A stretch of 31,269 nt of DNA from assembly GCA_045586905.1 (NCBI GenBank), contig JAZNBF010000063.1, positions 1 to 31,269 of the forward strand, read 5' to 3'. Under the pieces are notes generated by a model. It saw nothing but the letters and a program-made list of their open reading frames with translations. It had not been told where the DNA came from and searched no databases. The position numbers and the translations under genes are program-made. Source of the stretch: RGIG1828 sp045586905 (GTDB lineage Bacteria; Bacillota; Clostridia; UMGS1810). This document shows, in pieces, positions 16,133 to 23,917 of this stretch. Every line of letters starts with the position of its first letter. Position 1 is the stretch's first letter.

Positions 16133-17773
16133 GTGAAAAAACCCAATATTAAAGATTTGACATTAAAAGAAAAAATCGCCCAGCTTATCATTGTAAGAAT
16201 GAGCGACCTTTTAATGTATGCCGATTCATCATACACAAAACTTCGTGACCCAAAAGAAGCAGCTGAGCTTTGCGAAAAGTATCAGTACGGTGCAGTATGG
16301 CTCCACGGTCAGCTCGATGTTAACCAGATTAACGAAGACTGGCACGAAAAGATTCATTTCACCTCAGAAGAACTCAAAAAATGGTATGAAGAAGTACGCA
16401 AAAATGTAAAAATTCCCATGATTGCCGCAAACGATGCAGGCGGTACAAACTCCGACCTCTCAACTTTTCCCGGCGGTCTTGCAGTGGGTGCTGCAGGCAG
16501 TGAAGAGCTTGCTTTTGAGCTTGGTCAGTGCATAGCCAGAGAAATGCAATTAAACGGTACCGACTGGCTCTGGACTCCAAACGTTGACCACGTCAACAGA
16601 CATGTTGCAGGTGTCAACCGTTCTTTTTCACACTACACTGACGATATGATAAAATATGCCATTGCCTACATGAAAGGCTATCAGTCGATGAATGTGGCAT
16701 CATGTGCAAAGCACTTCCCCGGTGCCGACGAAACCGAAACCCGTGACTCACACGTTGTTTCCACCTGTATGAGATACACAATGGACGAGTGGTGGGAGAC
16801 CAACGGTAAAATATATAAGGCAATGATAGATGCAGGCGTTGATTCTGTTATGAATGTTGCAAGGGTTTTCCCCGCAGCCGATGATACAAAGGTTGACGGA
16901 AGAATTGTTCCTGCAGGACTTTCCTACAAAATTACCACAGGTCTTCTGAAAGAACAGCTTGGCTTCAAGGGCGTTGTTGTAACAGATGATGTAAATATGG
17001 GCGGCTTTACAAGCTTCTACTCAGGCGGCAGACTCTATGCAGAATTTCTTAAAGCAGGTAATGATATGCTTCTCGGCACAAGTGCTGATGCTGTCGACCT
17101 TATCTATGAAGAAGTACAAAAGGGCATCCTTTCGGAAGAAAGAATTGATGATGCATGCCAGAGAGTTCTTGACCTGAAAGAAAAACTCGGACTTTTTGAC
17201 AAAGGCTATCGCAACCCTGACTATACAATGGAAGAGGCAAAAGAAAAAACTGCCGCTTTGGCCAAAAAACTTGCAGAGGCAAGTGTTACTCTTATTCGTG
17301 ACACTCACGGTCAGGTGCCATATGATAAAAACAAAATTAAAAAGGTGGCAATAATATGCTACACCCATGCAGAGAGTGCATTCAAAAGACTTTCTGCAAT
17401 GAAGGAAGCCTTTGAGGACTACGGCTGCGAAGTACATATGCAAAGAAGAATAGACAGCTTTGAAGATGCCGAAAAAATCGCAAACGAATATGACCTCATC
17501 GTATATGCAGGCTACATAAACTTCCACGCACCCAAAGGCGCACCAAGCTTTTTCGGTGACGAATTCTGGTCACTGCGCCACGCCTTTGTGTATGGCAAGG
17601 AAAAATCGGTGGGTGTGTCTCTCGGTTACCCACACATTATGTACAACTTTATGGATGATGCATTTGTTTTTGCAAATCTGTATTCCCTTTCACCCGAAAT
17701 GCAAAAAGCCTTTGTAAAAGGAATCTTTGGCGATATTAAGTTCATCGGAAAATCACCTATTGACCTTGACTGA
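16133..17773 (+). CDS. Glycoside hydrolase family 3, NagZ-type beta-N-acetylhexosaminidase
   Basis: 546 residues from GTG at 16133 (10 bases after AAAGGAGG; the TTG at 16127 is too close to that site). The GH3 N-terminal barrel shows the NagZ motif KHFPG (193-197) followed by DSH (205-207), which supplies the His-Asp acid/base dyad of this GH3 branch, and VVVTDDVNMGG (281-291) with the nucleophile Asp285. The spacing between KHFPG and DSH is one residue longer than in NagZ proteins I recall, and the usual GHG is replaced by GAD. A C-terminal alpha/beta domain (about 375-546) follows. No signal peptide, so it acts on imported GlcNAc- or GlcNAc-MurNAc-like glycosides. Confidence 0.88.
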   Translation: MKKPNIKDLTLKEKIAQLIIVRMSDLLMYADSSYTKLRDPKEAAELCEKYQYGAVWLHGQLDVNQINEDWHEKIHFTSEELKKWYEEVRKNVKIPMIAANDAGGTNSDLSTFPGGLAVGAAGSEELAFELGQCIAREMQLNGTDWLWTPNVDHVNRHVAGVNRSFSHYTDDMIKYAIAYMKGYQSMNVASCAKHFPGADETETRDSHVVSTCMRYTMDEWWETNGKIYKAMIDAGVDSVMNVARVFPAADDTKVDGRIVPAGLSYKITTGLLKEQLGFKGVVVTDDVNMGGFTSFYSGGRLYAEFLKAGNDMLLGTSADAVDLIYEEVQKGILSEERIDDACQRVLDLKEKLGLFDKGYRNPDYTMEEAKEKTAALAKKLAEASVTLIRDTHGQVPYDKNKIKKVAIICYTHAESAFKRLSAMKEAFEDYGCEVHMQRRIDSFEDAEKIANEYDLIVYAGYINFHAPKGAPSFFGDEFWSLRHAFVYGKEKSVGVSLGYPHIMYNFMDDAFVFANLYSLSPEMQKAFVKGIFGDIKFIGKSPIDLD

Positions 17774-17792
17774 CAGAAAGGATGAAAAAAGT

Positions 17793-18641
17793 ATGAAAAT
17801 ATTAATGATTGGTGCTCATCAGGACGATAACGAATTCCGATGCGGCGGTCTTGCAAAAAAATATATTGATATGGGTTACGAAGTTCGCTTCTTAAGCATG
17901 TGCAACGGTTGCGGCGGTCATCACATAATGACTCCCGAGGAAACCACAGCCCGCAGAGCAAAAGAGTCTGCCAAAGTAGCTGAGTTCCTTGGCATAACAT
18001 ATGATGTGTGGGATTATGATGACTGCAATCTCGTGGCAGATCTTCCTACAAGAAAGCGTCTCATCCGTTACATAAGAAACTTTGCTCCCGATCTCATCAT
18101 TGCCCACAGAACCAACGACTACATGCCCGACCACCGTGCAGCAGGTCAGCTTGTGCAGGATGCTGCCTATCTTCTCACAGTGCCCCACGAATGCCCCGAT
18201 GCACCTGCTATGAAGTCGATGCCCGTTATAATGTATAACGAAGATGAATTTACAAATCCGCCATTTCGTGGCGATGTGGTTATCGACACCGATGACGAAA
18301 TCGATGTAAAGCTCAAAATTGCTGATATCAACGAAAGCCAGGTTTATGAATGGCTTGCTCACGAAGAAGGCTTTGACAATCTCCCCAAAGACCCCGCTGC
18401 CCGCTTTGAATGGCTCAAGGGAATGGAGATCACAAAAGACACCACCGACGAAGAGGTAATGGCGGCACCCAGAGGCTACAGTGTGCGTTATGCCAAAACT
18501 GCCGCACGATTCAGAAAAGAGCTTATCGAAAGATACGGCGAGGAAAAAGGCTCCAAGGTACGCTATGCCGAAGCCTATGAGGTGTGTGAATACGGTTCAC
18601 AGCTTACAGAAGAATTAAACAAAAAATTATTTCCGTTTTAA
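17793..18641 (+). CDS. PIG-L-family N-deacetylase
   Basis: 282 residues from the ATG at 17793 (AGAAAGGA upstream, 19 bp after the GH3 gene). It carries the zinc motif AHQDDNEF (8-15; AHxDD) and HRTNDYMPDH (105-114; second metal/catalytic motif), the two signatures of PIG-L/LmbE zinc deacetylases. Known members remove acetyl groups from N-acetylglucosamine-containing compounds (GlcNAc-PI, MshB, BshB, N,N'-diacetylchitobiose). It lies between a hexosaminidase and a fucosidase, which supports an N-acetyl amino sugar substrate. The protein is longer than the usual 220-240 residues because of an extended C-terminal part. Confidence 0.9.
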   Translation: MKILMIGAHQDDNEFRCGGLAKKYIDMGYEVRFLSMCNGCGGHHIMTPEETTARRAKESAKVAEFLGITYDVWDYDDCNLVADLPTRKRLIRYIRNFAPDLIIAHRTNDYMPDHRAAGQLVQDAAYLLTVPHECPDAPAMKSMPVIMYNEDEFTNPPFRGDVVIDTDDEIDVKLKIADINESQVYEWLAHEEGFDNLPKDPAARFEWLKGMEITKDTTDEEVMAAPRGYSVRYAKTAARFRKELIERYGEEKGSKVRYAEAYEVCEYGSQLTEELNKKLFPF

Positions 18642-18654
18642 GAGGTGATTAATC

Positions 18655-19890
18655 ATGTCAATACCAGTACCTGAGAAATATGTTGCCGATTTTGAAAAAC
18701 TCGGCTTTGGAATGTTTGTCCACTGGGGGATTTATTCTCAGCTTGGCAAAGGCGAGTGGGTTTTCGACAACGAGCATCTTGATATGAACGAATATAAAAA
18801 GCTTGCCGACACCTTCACTGCCGAAGACTTTGGCGCAGAAGAGCTTGTGCTTACTGCAAAAAATGCAGGTTGCAAATACATAACCCTCACCACAAGACAC
18901 CATGACGGTTTTTCTCTTTATGACACCTGCGGGCTCAATGATTTTGATGCTCCTCACAGCGTGGCAAAAAGAGACCTTATAAAAGAATTTGTGGATGCAT
19001 GCAGAAAGCACGACATCGTCCCCTTTTTCTATCACACCACGCTCGACTGGTACAACAAGGATTTTGAAAATGATTTTGATGCATATCTTGAATATCTCAG
19101 AAAAAGCGTTGAGATTCTTTGCAAAAACTACGGTAAAATTGGCGGTCTATGGTTTGACGGAAACTGGAGCAAGGAAGATGCCGACTGGAAAGAATCGGAG
19201 CTTTATGCTACCATAAGAAAATATCAGCCTGAGGCAATCATTGTGAACAACACAGGTCTTGATGAAAGAGGCAAAACAGGCAATATCGAAATCGATTCGG
19301 TTACTTATGAAAGAGGCAGACCCGAGCCTATGGACAGAGACGGTATGCCAAAGTATCTTGCCGCAGAAATGTGTGAAACCATAAACAACCACTGGGGCTT
19401 TGCCAATTTTGACCTCAACTACAAATCGCCCCAAAATCTGATAGAGTCTCTTTGTATGTGCAGAAAAGTGGGTGCAAATCTTCTTTTAAACATCGGCCCT
19501 ACTGCTCAGGGCGGAGTGGACCCCTATCAGAGAGAGCTTATGAAGCTCATCGGCAAATGGACAGATGTGTATGGCGAAGCCATATATGAAGGTAAACCCT
19601 GCGGCGTGAATGGAATTGACAAAGACTTTGCCTTAAAGGGCGACGGATGTATGTACTTTTTCTTTTTCAATCTCACCGAATATGGCAGTGCGAATGCTGT
19701 CATAAACGGAAAAAGCTATGATTCGTTTACATTTACAGGCGTGAAAGATGAAATAGCATCTATCGAATGGATGGACAATAATAAAAAGTTTGATTTCACT
19801 CAAGACGGCGACACACTTACCATAGGAAAGGAACAGTGTCCCTACGGTTTGACTCCGTGTGTGAGAGTGGCAAAAGCAATATTGAAATAA
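18655..19890 (+). CDS. GH29 alpha-L-fucosidase
   Basis: 411 residues, AGGTGAT upstream. GH29 signatures are clear: KLGFGMFVHWGIYS (15-28), TTRHHDGFSLYD (79-90) and GLWFDGNWS (164-172) with the nucleophile Asp168. A small beta-sandwich-like C-terminal domain begins near 325. No signal peptide, so it removes fucose inside the cell. It is the last gene of the GH3-PIG-L-GH29 operon, which fits removal of fucose from fucosylated N-acetylhexosamine oligosaccharides (mucin, milk or plant glycans). Confidence 0.92.
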   Translation: MSIPVPEKYVADFEKLGFGMFVHWGIYSQLGKGEWVFDNEHLDMNEYKKLADTFTAEDFGAEELVLTAKNAGCKYITLTTRHHDGFSLYDTCGLNDFDAPHSVAKRDLIKEFVDACRKHDIVPFFYHTTLDWYNKDFENDFDAYLEYLRKSVEILCKNYGKIGGLWFDGNWSKEDADWKESELYATIRKYQPEAIIVNNTGLDERGKTGNIEIDSVTYERGRPEPMDRDGMPKYLAAEMCETINNHWGFANFDLNYKSPQNLIESLCMCRKVGANLLLNIGPTAQGGVDPYQRELMKLIGKWTDVYGEAIYEGKPCGVNGIDKDFALKGDGCMYFFFFNLTEYGSANAVINGKSYDSFTFTGVKDEIASIEWMDNNKKFDFTQDGDTLTIGKEQCPYGLTPCVRVAKAILK

Positions 19891-19903
19891 TAATTTACAA
19901 AAT

Positions 19904-19935
19904 AAAAAACAGCTCACATTGTGAGCTGTTTTTTT
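19904..19935. terminator. Bidirectional terminator between GH29 and the Lrp gene
   Basis: AACAGCTCAC (19908-19917), 3-nt loop, GTGAGCTGTT (19921-19930), with an A run before and a T run after. It serves the GH29 operon on the plus strand and the Lrp gene on the minus strand. Confidence 0.9.
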
Positions 19936-19943
19936 AACACTCT

Positions 19944-20402
19944 TTATTTTTTATCCATGTCAGGAAGCAGGCATACCTCGCATTTGTTGGTAGAAAGTAC
20001 AACCGAAGTGCGGGTAAGTGCGACGCCATAGATAGATTTTACATAGTTTATAACTTCTTCCAAAGATTTGCTCGAACAGGTGAAAACCTTTAAAATAAAA
20101 TCGTGGTCACCTGTAACATAATGACATTCGGCTATGGAAGGATTTTCGTTGACTGCATTGATGAAGCCTTCGTTATACTTGGGATGCTCCATACTTACAT
20201 ATGTAAAAGCCATAAGCTCACGACCGAGTACTCTCTGATTCACAAGAGTTGTATAACCCTCTATAAGACCTGAAGCTTCAAGCTTTTTAATTCGTTCTAT
20301 GACTGCCGAGGTTGACAGACTTATTTTTGCGCCTATGTTGGTAGCGTTTTCCCTTGCATTTTCTTTGAGACATTCTAAAATTTTATAATCTATAATATCC
20401 AT
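19944..20402 (-). CDS. Lrp/AsnC-family regulator
   Basis: 152 residues, ATG at 20402 behind GGAG. The N-terminal winged helix-turn-helix (about 1-50: DYKILECLKENAREN, LSTSAVIERIKKLEASGLI) and the C-terminal RAM ligand domain (about 65-145, with CHYVTGDHDFILKVF) are both complete. Such proteins sense amino acids and often control their own promoter. The nearby ornithine-cyclodeaminase-type gene on the same strand is a possible target. It converges with the fucosidase operon across a shared terminator. Confidence 0.93.
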   Translation of the reverse strand: MDIIDYKILECLKENARENATNIGAKISLSTSAVIERIKKLEASGLIEGYTTLVNQRVLGRELMAFTYVSMEHPKYNEGFINAVNENPSIAECHYVTGDHDFILKVFTCSSKSLEEVINYVKSIYGVALTRTSVVLSTNKCEVCLLPDMDKK

Positions 20403-20441
20403 AACTACATCTCCATTTTCTCCGATATTATGATGGTATAA

Positions 20442-20470
20442 ATTATATCAAAAAACCGAAAATATGTAAA
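20442..20470 (-). promoter_or_regulatory. Promoter of the Lrp/AsnC gene
   Basis: Minus-strand TTTACA (20470-20465), 17 bp, TATAAT (20447-20442), giving a leader of roughly 35 nt. The left arm of the large inverted repeat at 20450-20578 lies between the two boxes, so any protein binding there would block the promoter. Confidence 0.65.
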
Positions 20471-20578
20471 CACTTTTCCGAAAAAGGCGTAAAATATTTC
20501 GGGATTTCCAAATCCAATAAAATATTTTAACGCGTTTTTGCTCCCGGACCAAAAACGCTAAAAAATATTCGGTTTTTT
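20450..20578. other. Nested inverted-repeat region upstream of the Lrp gene
   Basis: The outer arms AAAAAACCGAA (20450-20460) and TTCGGTTTTTT (20568-20578) are perfectly complementary. Inside are a long stem GCGTAAAATATTT (20487-20499) with AAATATTTT-AA-CGC (20520-20533, one bulge) capped by GGATTT/AAATCC (20502-20515), and a 9-bp hairpin GCGTTTTTG/CAAAAACGC (20532-20558). The short motif ATATT(T)(T)CGG occurs three times (20456-20465 inverted, 20494-20502, 20565-20572). It may be a regulator binding region, a decayed MITE-like element or a structured RNA. No coding sequence is credible in 20403-20865. Confidence 0.55.
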
Positions 20579-20685
20579 GTGTTTAATATTTAAAAGTTGG
20601 TTTTTGTCTGTTTTGGGGTTTTTAGTTTTGATGGCACTGTTTTAACGGTATTGTTATAAGTAAGGCCACTTTGACTTTTTCCTTA

Positions 20686-20736
20686 TTCACTATTACTTTC
20701 CCAAAATCCGTAAAAATTTTTTTAGGAAATAGTGAA
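20686..20736. repeat. Inverted repeat TTCACTATT / AATAGTGAA
   Basis: A 9-bp perfect inverted repeat with a 33-bp AT-rich loop is followed by GTGAAGAGTGAAGAG-type short direct repeats to about 20760. It lies in the gene-free stretch downstream of the ornithine-cyclodeaminase-family gene. No function is evident. Confidence 0.4.
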
Positions 20737-20770
20737 GAGTGAAGAGAGAAAAGTGAAAAGATAAGAGTAC

Positions 20771-20814
20771 AAAAAGAAACGACAACTTTCTGTCGAAATT
20801 TGTCGTTTCTTTTT
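20771..20814. terminator. Strong terminator after the ornithine-cyclodeaminase-family gene
   Basis: A 15-bp perfect stem (20771-20785 with 20800-20814; AAAAAGAAACGACAA and its complement) with a 13-nt loop. The T run is present in both directions. It lies 52 bp after the stop codon of the minus-strand gene. Confidence 0.85.
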
Positions 20815-20865
20815 GGAAGAACCGAATGATTTAGATGCCAATTTAATTCCCCCAAAATCAATATC

Positions 20866-21888
20866 TCATTCCCAAAAAGGAAGCTTTATGCCTTTTCCTG
20901 ACTCTTGGGCATTTTTATAACAACGCGCTGTAACAGCAATATCCATAATTCCGGCACCAACCGCATTAAAATAAATTATTTCGTCATCATTTTCTCTTCC
21001 GACCTTGCTTCCGTTTACAATTTCTCCAATTTCTGCATGAAGGTCATCGTCCTTAAATTGTCCGTCTTTCCACATAAGAGCGACTGTGCTTATCATGCGA
21101 TGCTTAACATTTTCCCAGTAATCAACGACTACCTTATCGGATTTCTTCACACAATCATTATCTACTTCATAGTCTGCCATATTCATAACAAGTGCGCCTT
21201 TTTTAAGCCATTCTCCCTTGATGAATGGCTCACTCGCAAGTGTAACGCAATCAATAATATCACTTTTCCTCACAGCAGACTCTACATCATCAGTTGGCAC
21301 TGCTTTCACATCCGGATATTTTAACATAACTTCATCAGCAAAACGTTGTGCATTTTCAGGTCTTATATCATATATGTAAAGTGTTTTTATTGTAGGTCTT
21401 GCAATTAGTGCTGCTTCCAGTTGTGTGGGAGCCTGTGCACCGGCTCCGCAAATTGTCATAACAGATGCTTCTTTTTTGGCAAGATGCTTAATTGCGACTC
21501 CCCCTGATGCACCTGTTCTCATAGTGCTTACCTTTGTTCCGTCTGCTACACACAGTGGCAATTTTGTATCAGGGTCATTAAGTATAATTGTTACGCTTGC
21601 ACGCGGGAGTCCTTTTTTATAGTTCATAGGACCACTGCCAATCCATTTTATACCTGCCATATCATATTCACCACCAATATAGCCCGGCATTGCGTTAATG
21701 CGACCAAGTACATTTTCATCCTCAACAGTATCTCCCCAACGCATTACACATTTACCCGGTGCGATTACATCGCCTTGCTGTGTCAAAGTATACACCTGTT
21801 CAACATCGTGAATAATGGCTTTCATATCAGAAGCGCCAAGATCGTCCATCACCTTATTGCTTAAAAATAGAATCTCTACTTTGCTCAT
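20866..21888 (-). CDS. Ornithine cyclodeaminase/mu-crystallin-family protein
   Basis: 340 residues, ATG at 21888 with AGGAG. It has the family layout: a substrate domain with GIKWIGSGPMNYKKGLPRAS (79-98) and STMRTGASGG (121-130, conserved Arg124), then a Rossmann domain with ICGAGAQAPTQLEA (146-159). The family includes ornithine cyclodeaminase, alanine dehydrogenase (archaeal), ketimine reductases and the protein annotated as tyramine oxidase subunit B, which the motif pattern here also resembles. It is divergent from a LysR gene across 143 bp, so it is probably the LysR target. Amino-acid or imine chemistry is expected; substrate unknown. Confidence 0.88.
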   Translation of the reverse strand: MSKVEILFLSNKVMDDLGASDMKAIIHDVEQVYTLTQQGDVIAPGKCVMRWGDTVEDENVLGRINAMPGYIGGEYDMAGIKWIGSGPMNYKKGLPRASVTIILNDPDTKLPLCVADGTKVSTMRTGASGGVAIKHLAKKEASVMTICGAGAQAPTQLEAALIARPTIKTLYIYDIRPENAQRFADEVMLKYPDVKAVPTDDVESAVRKSDIIDCVTLASEPFIKGEWLKKGALVMNMADYEVDNDCVKKSDKVVVDYWENVKHRMISTVALMWKDGQFKDDDLHAEIGEIVNGSKVGRENDDEIIYFNAVGAGIMDIAVTARCYKNAQESGKGIKLPFWE

Positions 21889-21925
21889 TTTAATCTCCTA
21901 CATCTTTATAATTGTATTGTTTTCT

Positions 21926-21954
21926 ATTATATCACCAGCTTACTGAATTGTACA
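21926..21954 (-). promoter_or_regulatory. Promoter of the ornithine-cyclodeaminase-family gene
   Basis: Minus-strand TGTACA (21954-21949), 17 bp, TATAAT (21931-21926). The weak -35 touches the inverted repeat at 21954-21970, as expected for a LysR-activated promoter. Confidence 0.5.
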
Positions 21955-21983
21955 GAATGTTATATATTCTACTTGCAACAAGT
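21954..21983. promoter_or_regulatory. Candidate LysR binding site
   Basis: AGAAT-N7-ATTCT (21954-21970) is followed directly by ACTTG-caa-CAAGT (21971-21983). Two dyads next to each other between divergent promoters are the usual recognition and activation site arrangement of LysR regulators. Confidence 0.5.
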
Positions 21984-22001
21984 TTAAACATGTGGTAAAA
22001 T
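21974..22001 (+). promoter_or_regulatory. Promoter of the LysR gene
   Basis: TTGCAA (21974-21979), 16 bp, extended -10 TGgTAAAAT (21993-22001). The -35 lies inside the second dyad, which would allow negative autoregulation. Confidence 0.5.
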
Positions 22002-22031
22002 AATCATATAAATAAGCAAAGGAGCCCTAAT

Positions 22032-22880
22032 ATGGAGATTTTACAATTGAGATATTTCTTTGAAAGTTCCAAAAATGAGAGTTTTACTAAAACAGCTGAA
22101 AAATTTATGGTTCCAACCTCATCTGTCTCTGCTTCTGTAAGACTTTTGGAAAAAGAGCTTGATTGCAAGTTGTTTGATAGAGCATACAACCGCATCATAT
22201 TAAACAGTAATGGAAAGAGACTTCAACAAGCACTTCTTTCTGTTTTTTCAGAATTAGATCAGGCGATAACGGATTTAAGCGATGCGCATGCAGACAAACG
22301 AGAAATTAAAATAATGGTTCGTGCTATGAGAAGCAATATAACAGACTATATCATTGAGTATAGTAAGCAATATCCAAACATAACATTTAAAACCATTTTT
22401 AATTACGAAAATAGTTCTTATGAAGACTATGATATTATAATAGATGAAAAAACAGACATTTATCGTGGATATGAAATGTTCGAGCTTTTTAATATGCGTA
22501 TCCGCCTGAAAGTTGCATCAAACAGCACTCTTTTGGGAAGAAAACTTACTTTAAAACAGCTTTACAGCAAATCTTTCCTTTCTTTAGATGAAAGGAGCAA
22601 TATGCACAAAATTCTTATACGAGCATGCAAAAGAGCCGGATTTTCACCGAATATCGTTGCGCAAATCAACGATATTCAGTGCTACGAAAAAATGATTGCT
22701 TCCGGAATCGGAATAGGATTAGGAAGAGAAAATGCAGATATATCAAACATAGAAAAAGTCAGCTACCTGGATGTCGCAGATTTCGATGAACGATATGTCG
22801 TTTATGCATACTACAAAAATCAATCTGCATACGGAAATGTTAAAAAATTTCTTGATTTTTTGAAAAGCAAAACACAATAA
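22032..22880 (+). CDS. LysR-family transcriptional regulator
   Basis: 282 residues, AAGGAG upstream of ATG 22032. The N-terminal winged helix-turn-helix (about 1-60: LQLRYFFESSKNESFTKTAE, SSVSASVRLLEKEL, LFDR) is typical. The effector domain (about 90-280) is of the periplasmic-binding-protein type, with GIGIGLGREN (226-235) near the ligand cleft. It is divergent from the ornithine-cyclodeaminase-family gene, its probable target. Confidence 0.92.
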   Translation: MEILQLRYFFESSKNESFTKTAEKFMVPTSSVSASVRLLEKELDCKLFDRAYNRIILNSNGKRLQQALLSVFSELDQAITDLSDAHADKREIKIMVRAMRSNITDYIIEYSKQYPNITFKTIFNYENSSYEDYDIIIDEKTDIYRGYEMFELFNMRIRLKVASNSTLLGRKLTLKQLYSKSFLSLDERSNMHKILIRACKRAGFSPNIVAQINDIQCYEKMIASGIGIGLGRENADISNIEKVSYLDVADFDERYVVYAYYKNQSAYGNVKKFLDFLKSKTQ

Positions 22881-22925
22881 GAAAACAGAACGTTCCAGAC
22901 TGTCATCTAAATCATTCGCTTTTTC

Positions 22926-22979
22926 TGGGTGCAGGGGCAGGATTTGATACCCAGCGACCTTCCGAGTTGCGGTGCCCGA
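22926..22979 (-). pseudogene. Decayed tRNA 3' fragment related to tRNA-fMet
   Basis: The first 22 bases (22926-22947, beginning TGGGTGCAGGGGCAGG) are identical to the 3' end, acceptor strand and part of the T-arm of tRNA-fMet at 23185-23206. The rest still looks like a T-arm, variable loop and anticodon arm but has mismatches and a 2-nt insertion in the T-loop. No matching 5' half follows, so it cannot fold as a tRNA. The copies are in direct orientation 259 bp apart, as would be left by integration at, or partial duplication of, the tRNA gene. Confidence 0.7.
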
Positions 22980-23014
22980 AAAAGATTGTTGCACCATTTG
23001 GTGCAACTCTTTTT
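22979..23014 (+). terminator. Terminator downstream of the LysR gene
   Basis: A 7-bp AAAAAGA/TCTTTTT stem continues into an 8-bp GTTGCACC/GGTGCAAC hairpin (22988-23007) with only a 2-nt bulge between. The structure is symmetric and could act in either direction. The sequence 23015-23148 between this and the next terminator is rich in small GC hairpins (CTGCC/GGCAG, GCCCG/CGGGC) but shows no gene. Confidence 0.7.
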
Positions 23015-23148
23015 CGACCGCTGCCCCTTTTCAGTCTCCCTTCATCTGCCTCAGGCAGCGGGAGCCTGAAAACAAGTTATTCGCCCGTCGTCGGGCTCAA
23101 AAAACCCGGAGTTTACAAGCGCACAAAATTCAGCCGCTTGCGTACAAC

Positions 23149-23184
23149 AAAAAATTCCTCGGACAAAAGTCCAAGGAATTTTTT
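23149..23184 (-). terminator. Terminator of the tRNA operon
   Basis: The stem AAAATTCCT-c-GGAC with GTCC-a-AGGAATTTT (about 23151-23182, one mismatch, AAAA loop) directly abuts the 3' end of tRNA-fMet, with a T run on the minus strand. Confidence 0.8.
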
Positions 23185-23261
<77 letters not shown>

Positions 23262-23285
23262 ATATTAAATTATAGCGCATTGCGA

Positions 23286-23370
23286 TGCCGGAGACCGGAA
23301 TCGAACCGGTACGGCTTTAAGGGCCGCAGGATTTTAAGTCCTGTGCGTCTGCCAGTTCCGCCACTCCGGC
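23286..23370 (-). tRNA. tRNA-Leu (TAA)
   Basis: 85 nt, acceptor GCCGGAG/CTCCGGC, anticodon loop CTTAAAA with anticodon TAA (23336-23334), a long class II variable arm (GCGGCCCTTAAAGCCGT) and T-loop TTCGATT. CCA is not encoded, unlike in the downstream tRNA-fMet. It is 24 bp upstream of tRNA-fMet and cotranscribed with it. Confidence 0.95.
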
Positions 23371-23389
23371 GTACCCATTGCGCCTAATT

Positions 23390-23418
23390 ATAGTACCATA
23401 TAAATATATGTTTGTCAA
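23390..23418 (-). promoter_or_regulatory. Promoter of the tRNA-Leu/tRNA-fMet operon
   Basis: Minus-strand perfect TTGACA (23418-23413), 17 bp, TACTAT (23395-23390). A perfect TATAAT three bases further on would need a 20-bp spacer. The remaining bases 23419-23553 hold nothing recognisable. Confidence 0.6.
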
Positions 23419-23553
23419 GCCTTTTTTATTAATCATAATGTAAAATTTGGAACTCGTGGTAAAAAAGCATATGTGCAATACTACCTTACATAATATTATA
23501 TGCCACAGTTTTCAGCTTATGCATACAAAAATATGCTCGCCTTTTTTGTGATT

Positions 23554-23793
23554 CTATTTTTTTGTTACGCTGATTTTTTCACTGTCCTCACTGCGAAGAG
23601 CAATAACAGTGTTTTTGATCATGTATGCCTTGGGATCGCCAAAAGGCGCTGTCTGCACACATCCGACCAGAGTGCCGGGCACAAAACCCATGTCATACAA
23701 ACGCCTTTTCATAACAGGTTCGTTGAAGGCGTTATCTATTACAGCCCATTCACCTTCGCGAAGGCTATTGAGTTTTAAAATTTCATCATTCAT
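23554..23793 (-). CDS. FeoA-domain protein
   Basis: 79 residues, GGGAGG upstream of ATG 23793. It is a single FeoA SH3-like domain: LNSLREGEWAVIDN at the start, then MKRRLYDMGFVPGTLVGCVQ and IALRSEDSEKISV, the usual order of the family. FeoA is a small cytosolic partner of the ferrous iron transporter FeoB. No feoB is visible here, so it is a stand-alone copy and might serve another role. Confidence 0.88.
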   Translation of the reverse strand: MNDEILKLNSLREGEWAVIDNAFNEPVMKRRLYDMGFVPGTLVGCVQTAPFGDPKAYMIKNTVIALRSEDSEKISVTKK

Positions 23794-23917
23794 TGTTTTT
23801 CCTCCCTTTTTATATATATGATTTTTTCTGCGTTTTGTGAAAGTGTCACAATCTGTCGGAAAATTTTTTCATAATTGCCACTTATCGGGAATATACATAT
23901 TACCGGGTGAAAGTATT

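Noticed and set aside
20622..20861. 79-residue minus-strand ORF
   Set aside because: It runs through a 15-bp terminator stem and AT-rich repeats, has no ribosome binding site and no recognisable domain.
20866..22880. Lrp, cyclodeaminase-type and LysR block as a genomic island
   Set aside because: No integrase, no flanking copy of the tRNA repeat on the left side, and no clear change of base composition that I can measure by eye.
23868..23900. Sigma-E-type promoter before the SpoIVFA-like gene
   Set aside because: TCATAAT and TATACAT resemble sigma-E boxes, but the spacing is 16 bp rather than about 14 and the matches are partial.
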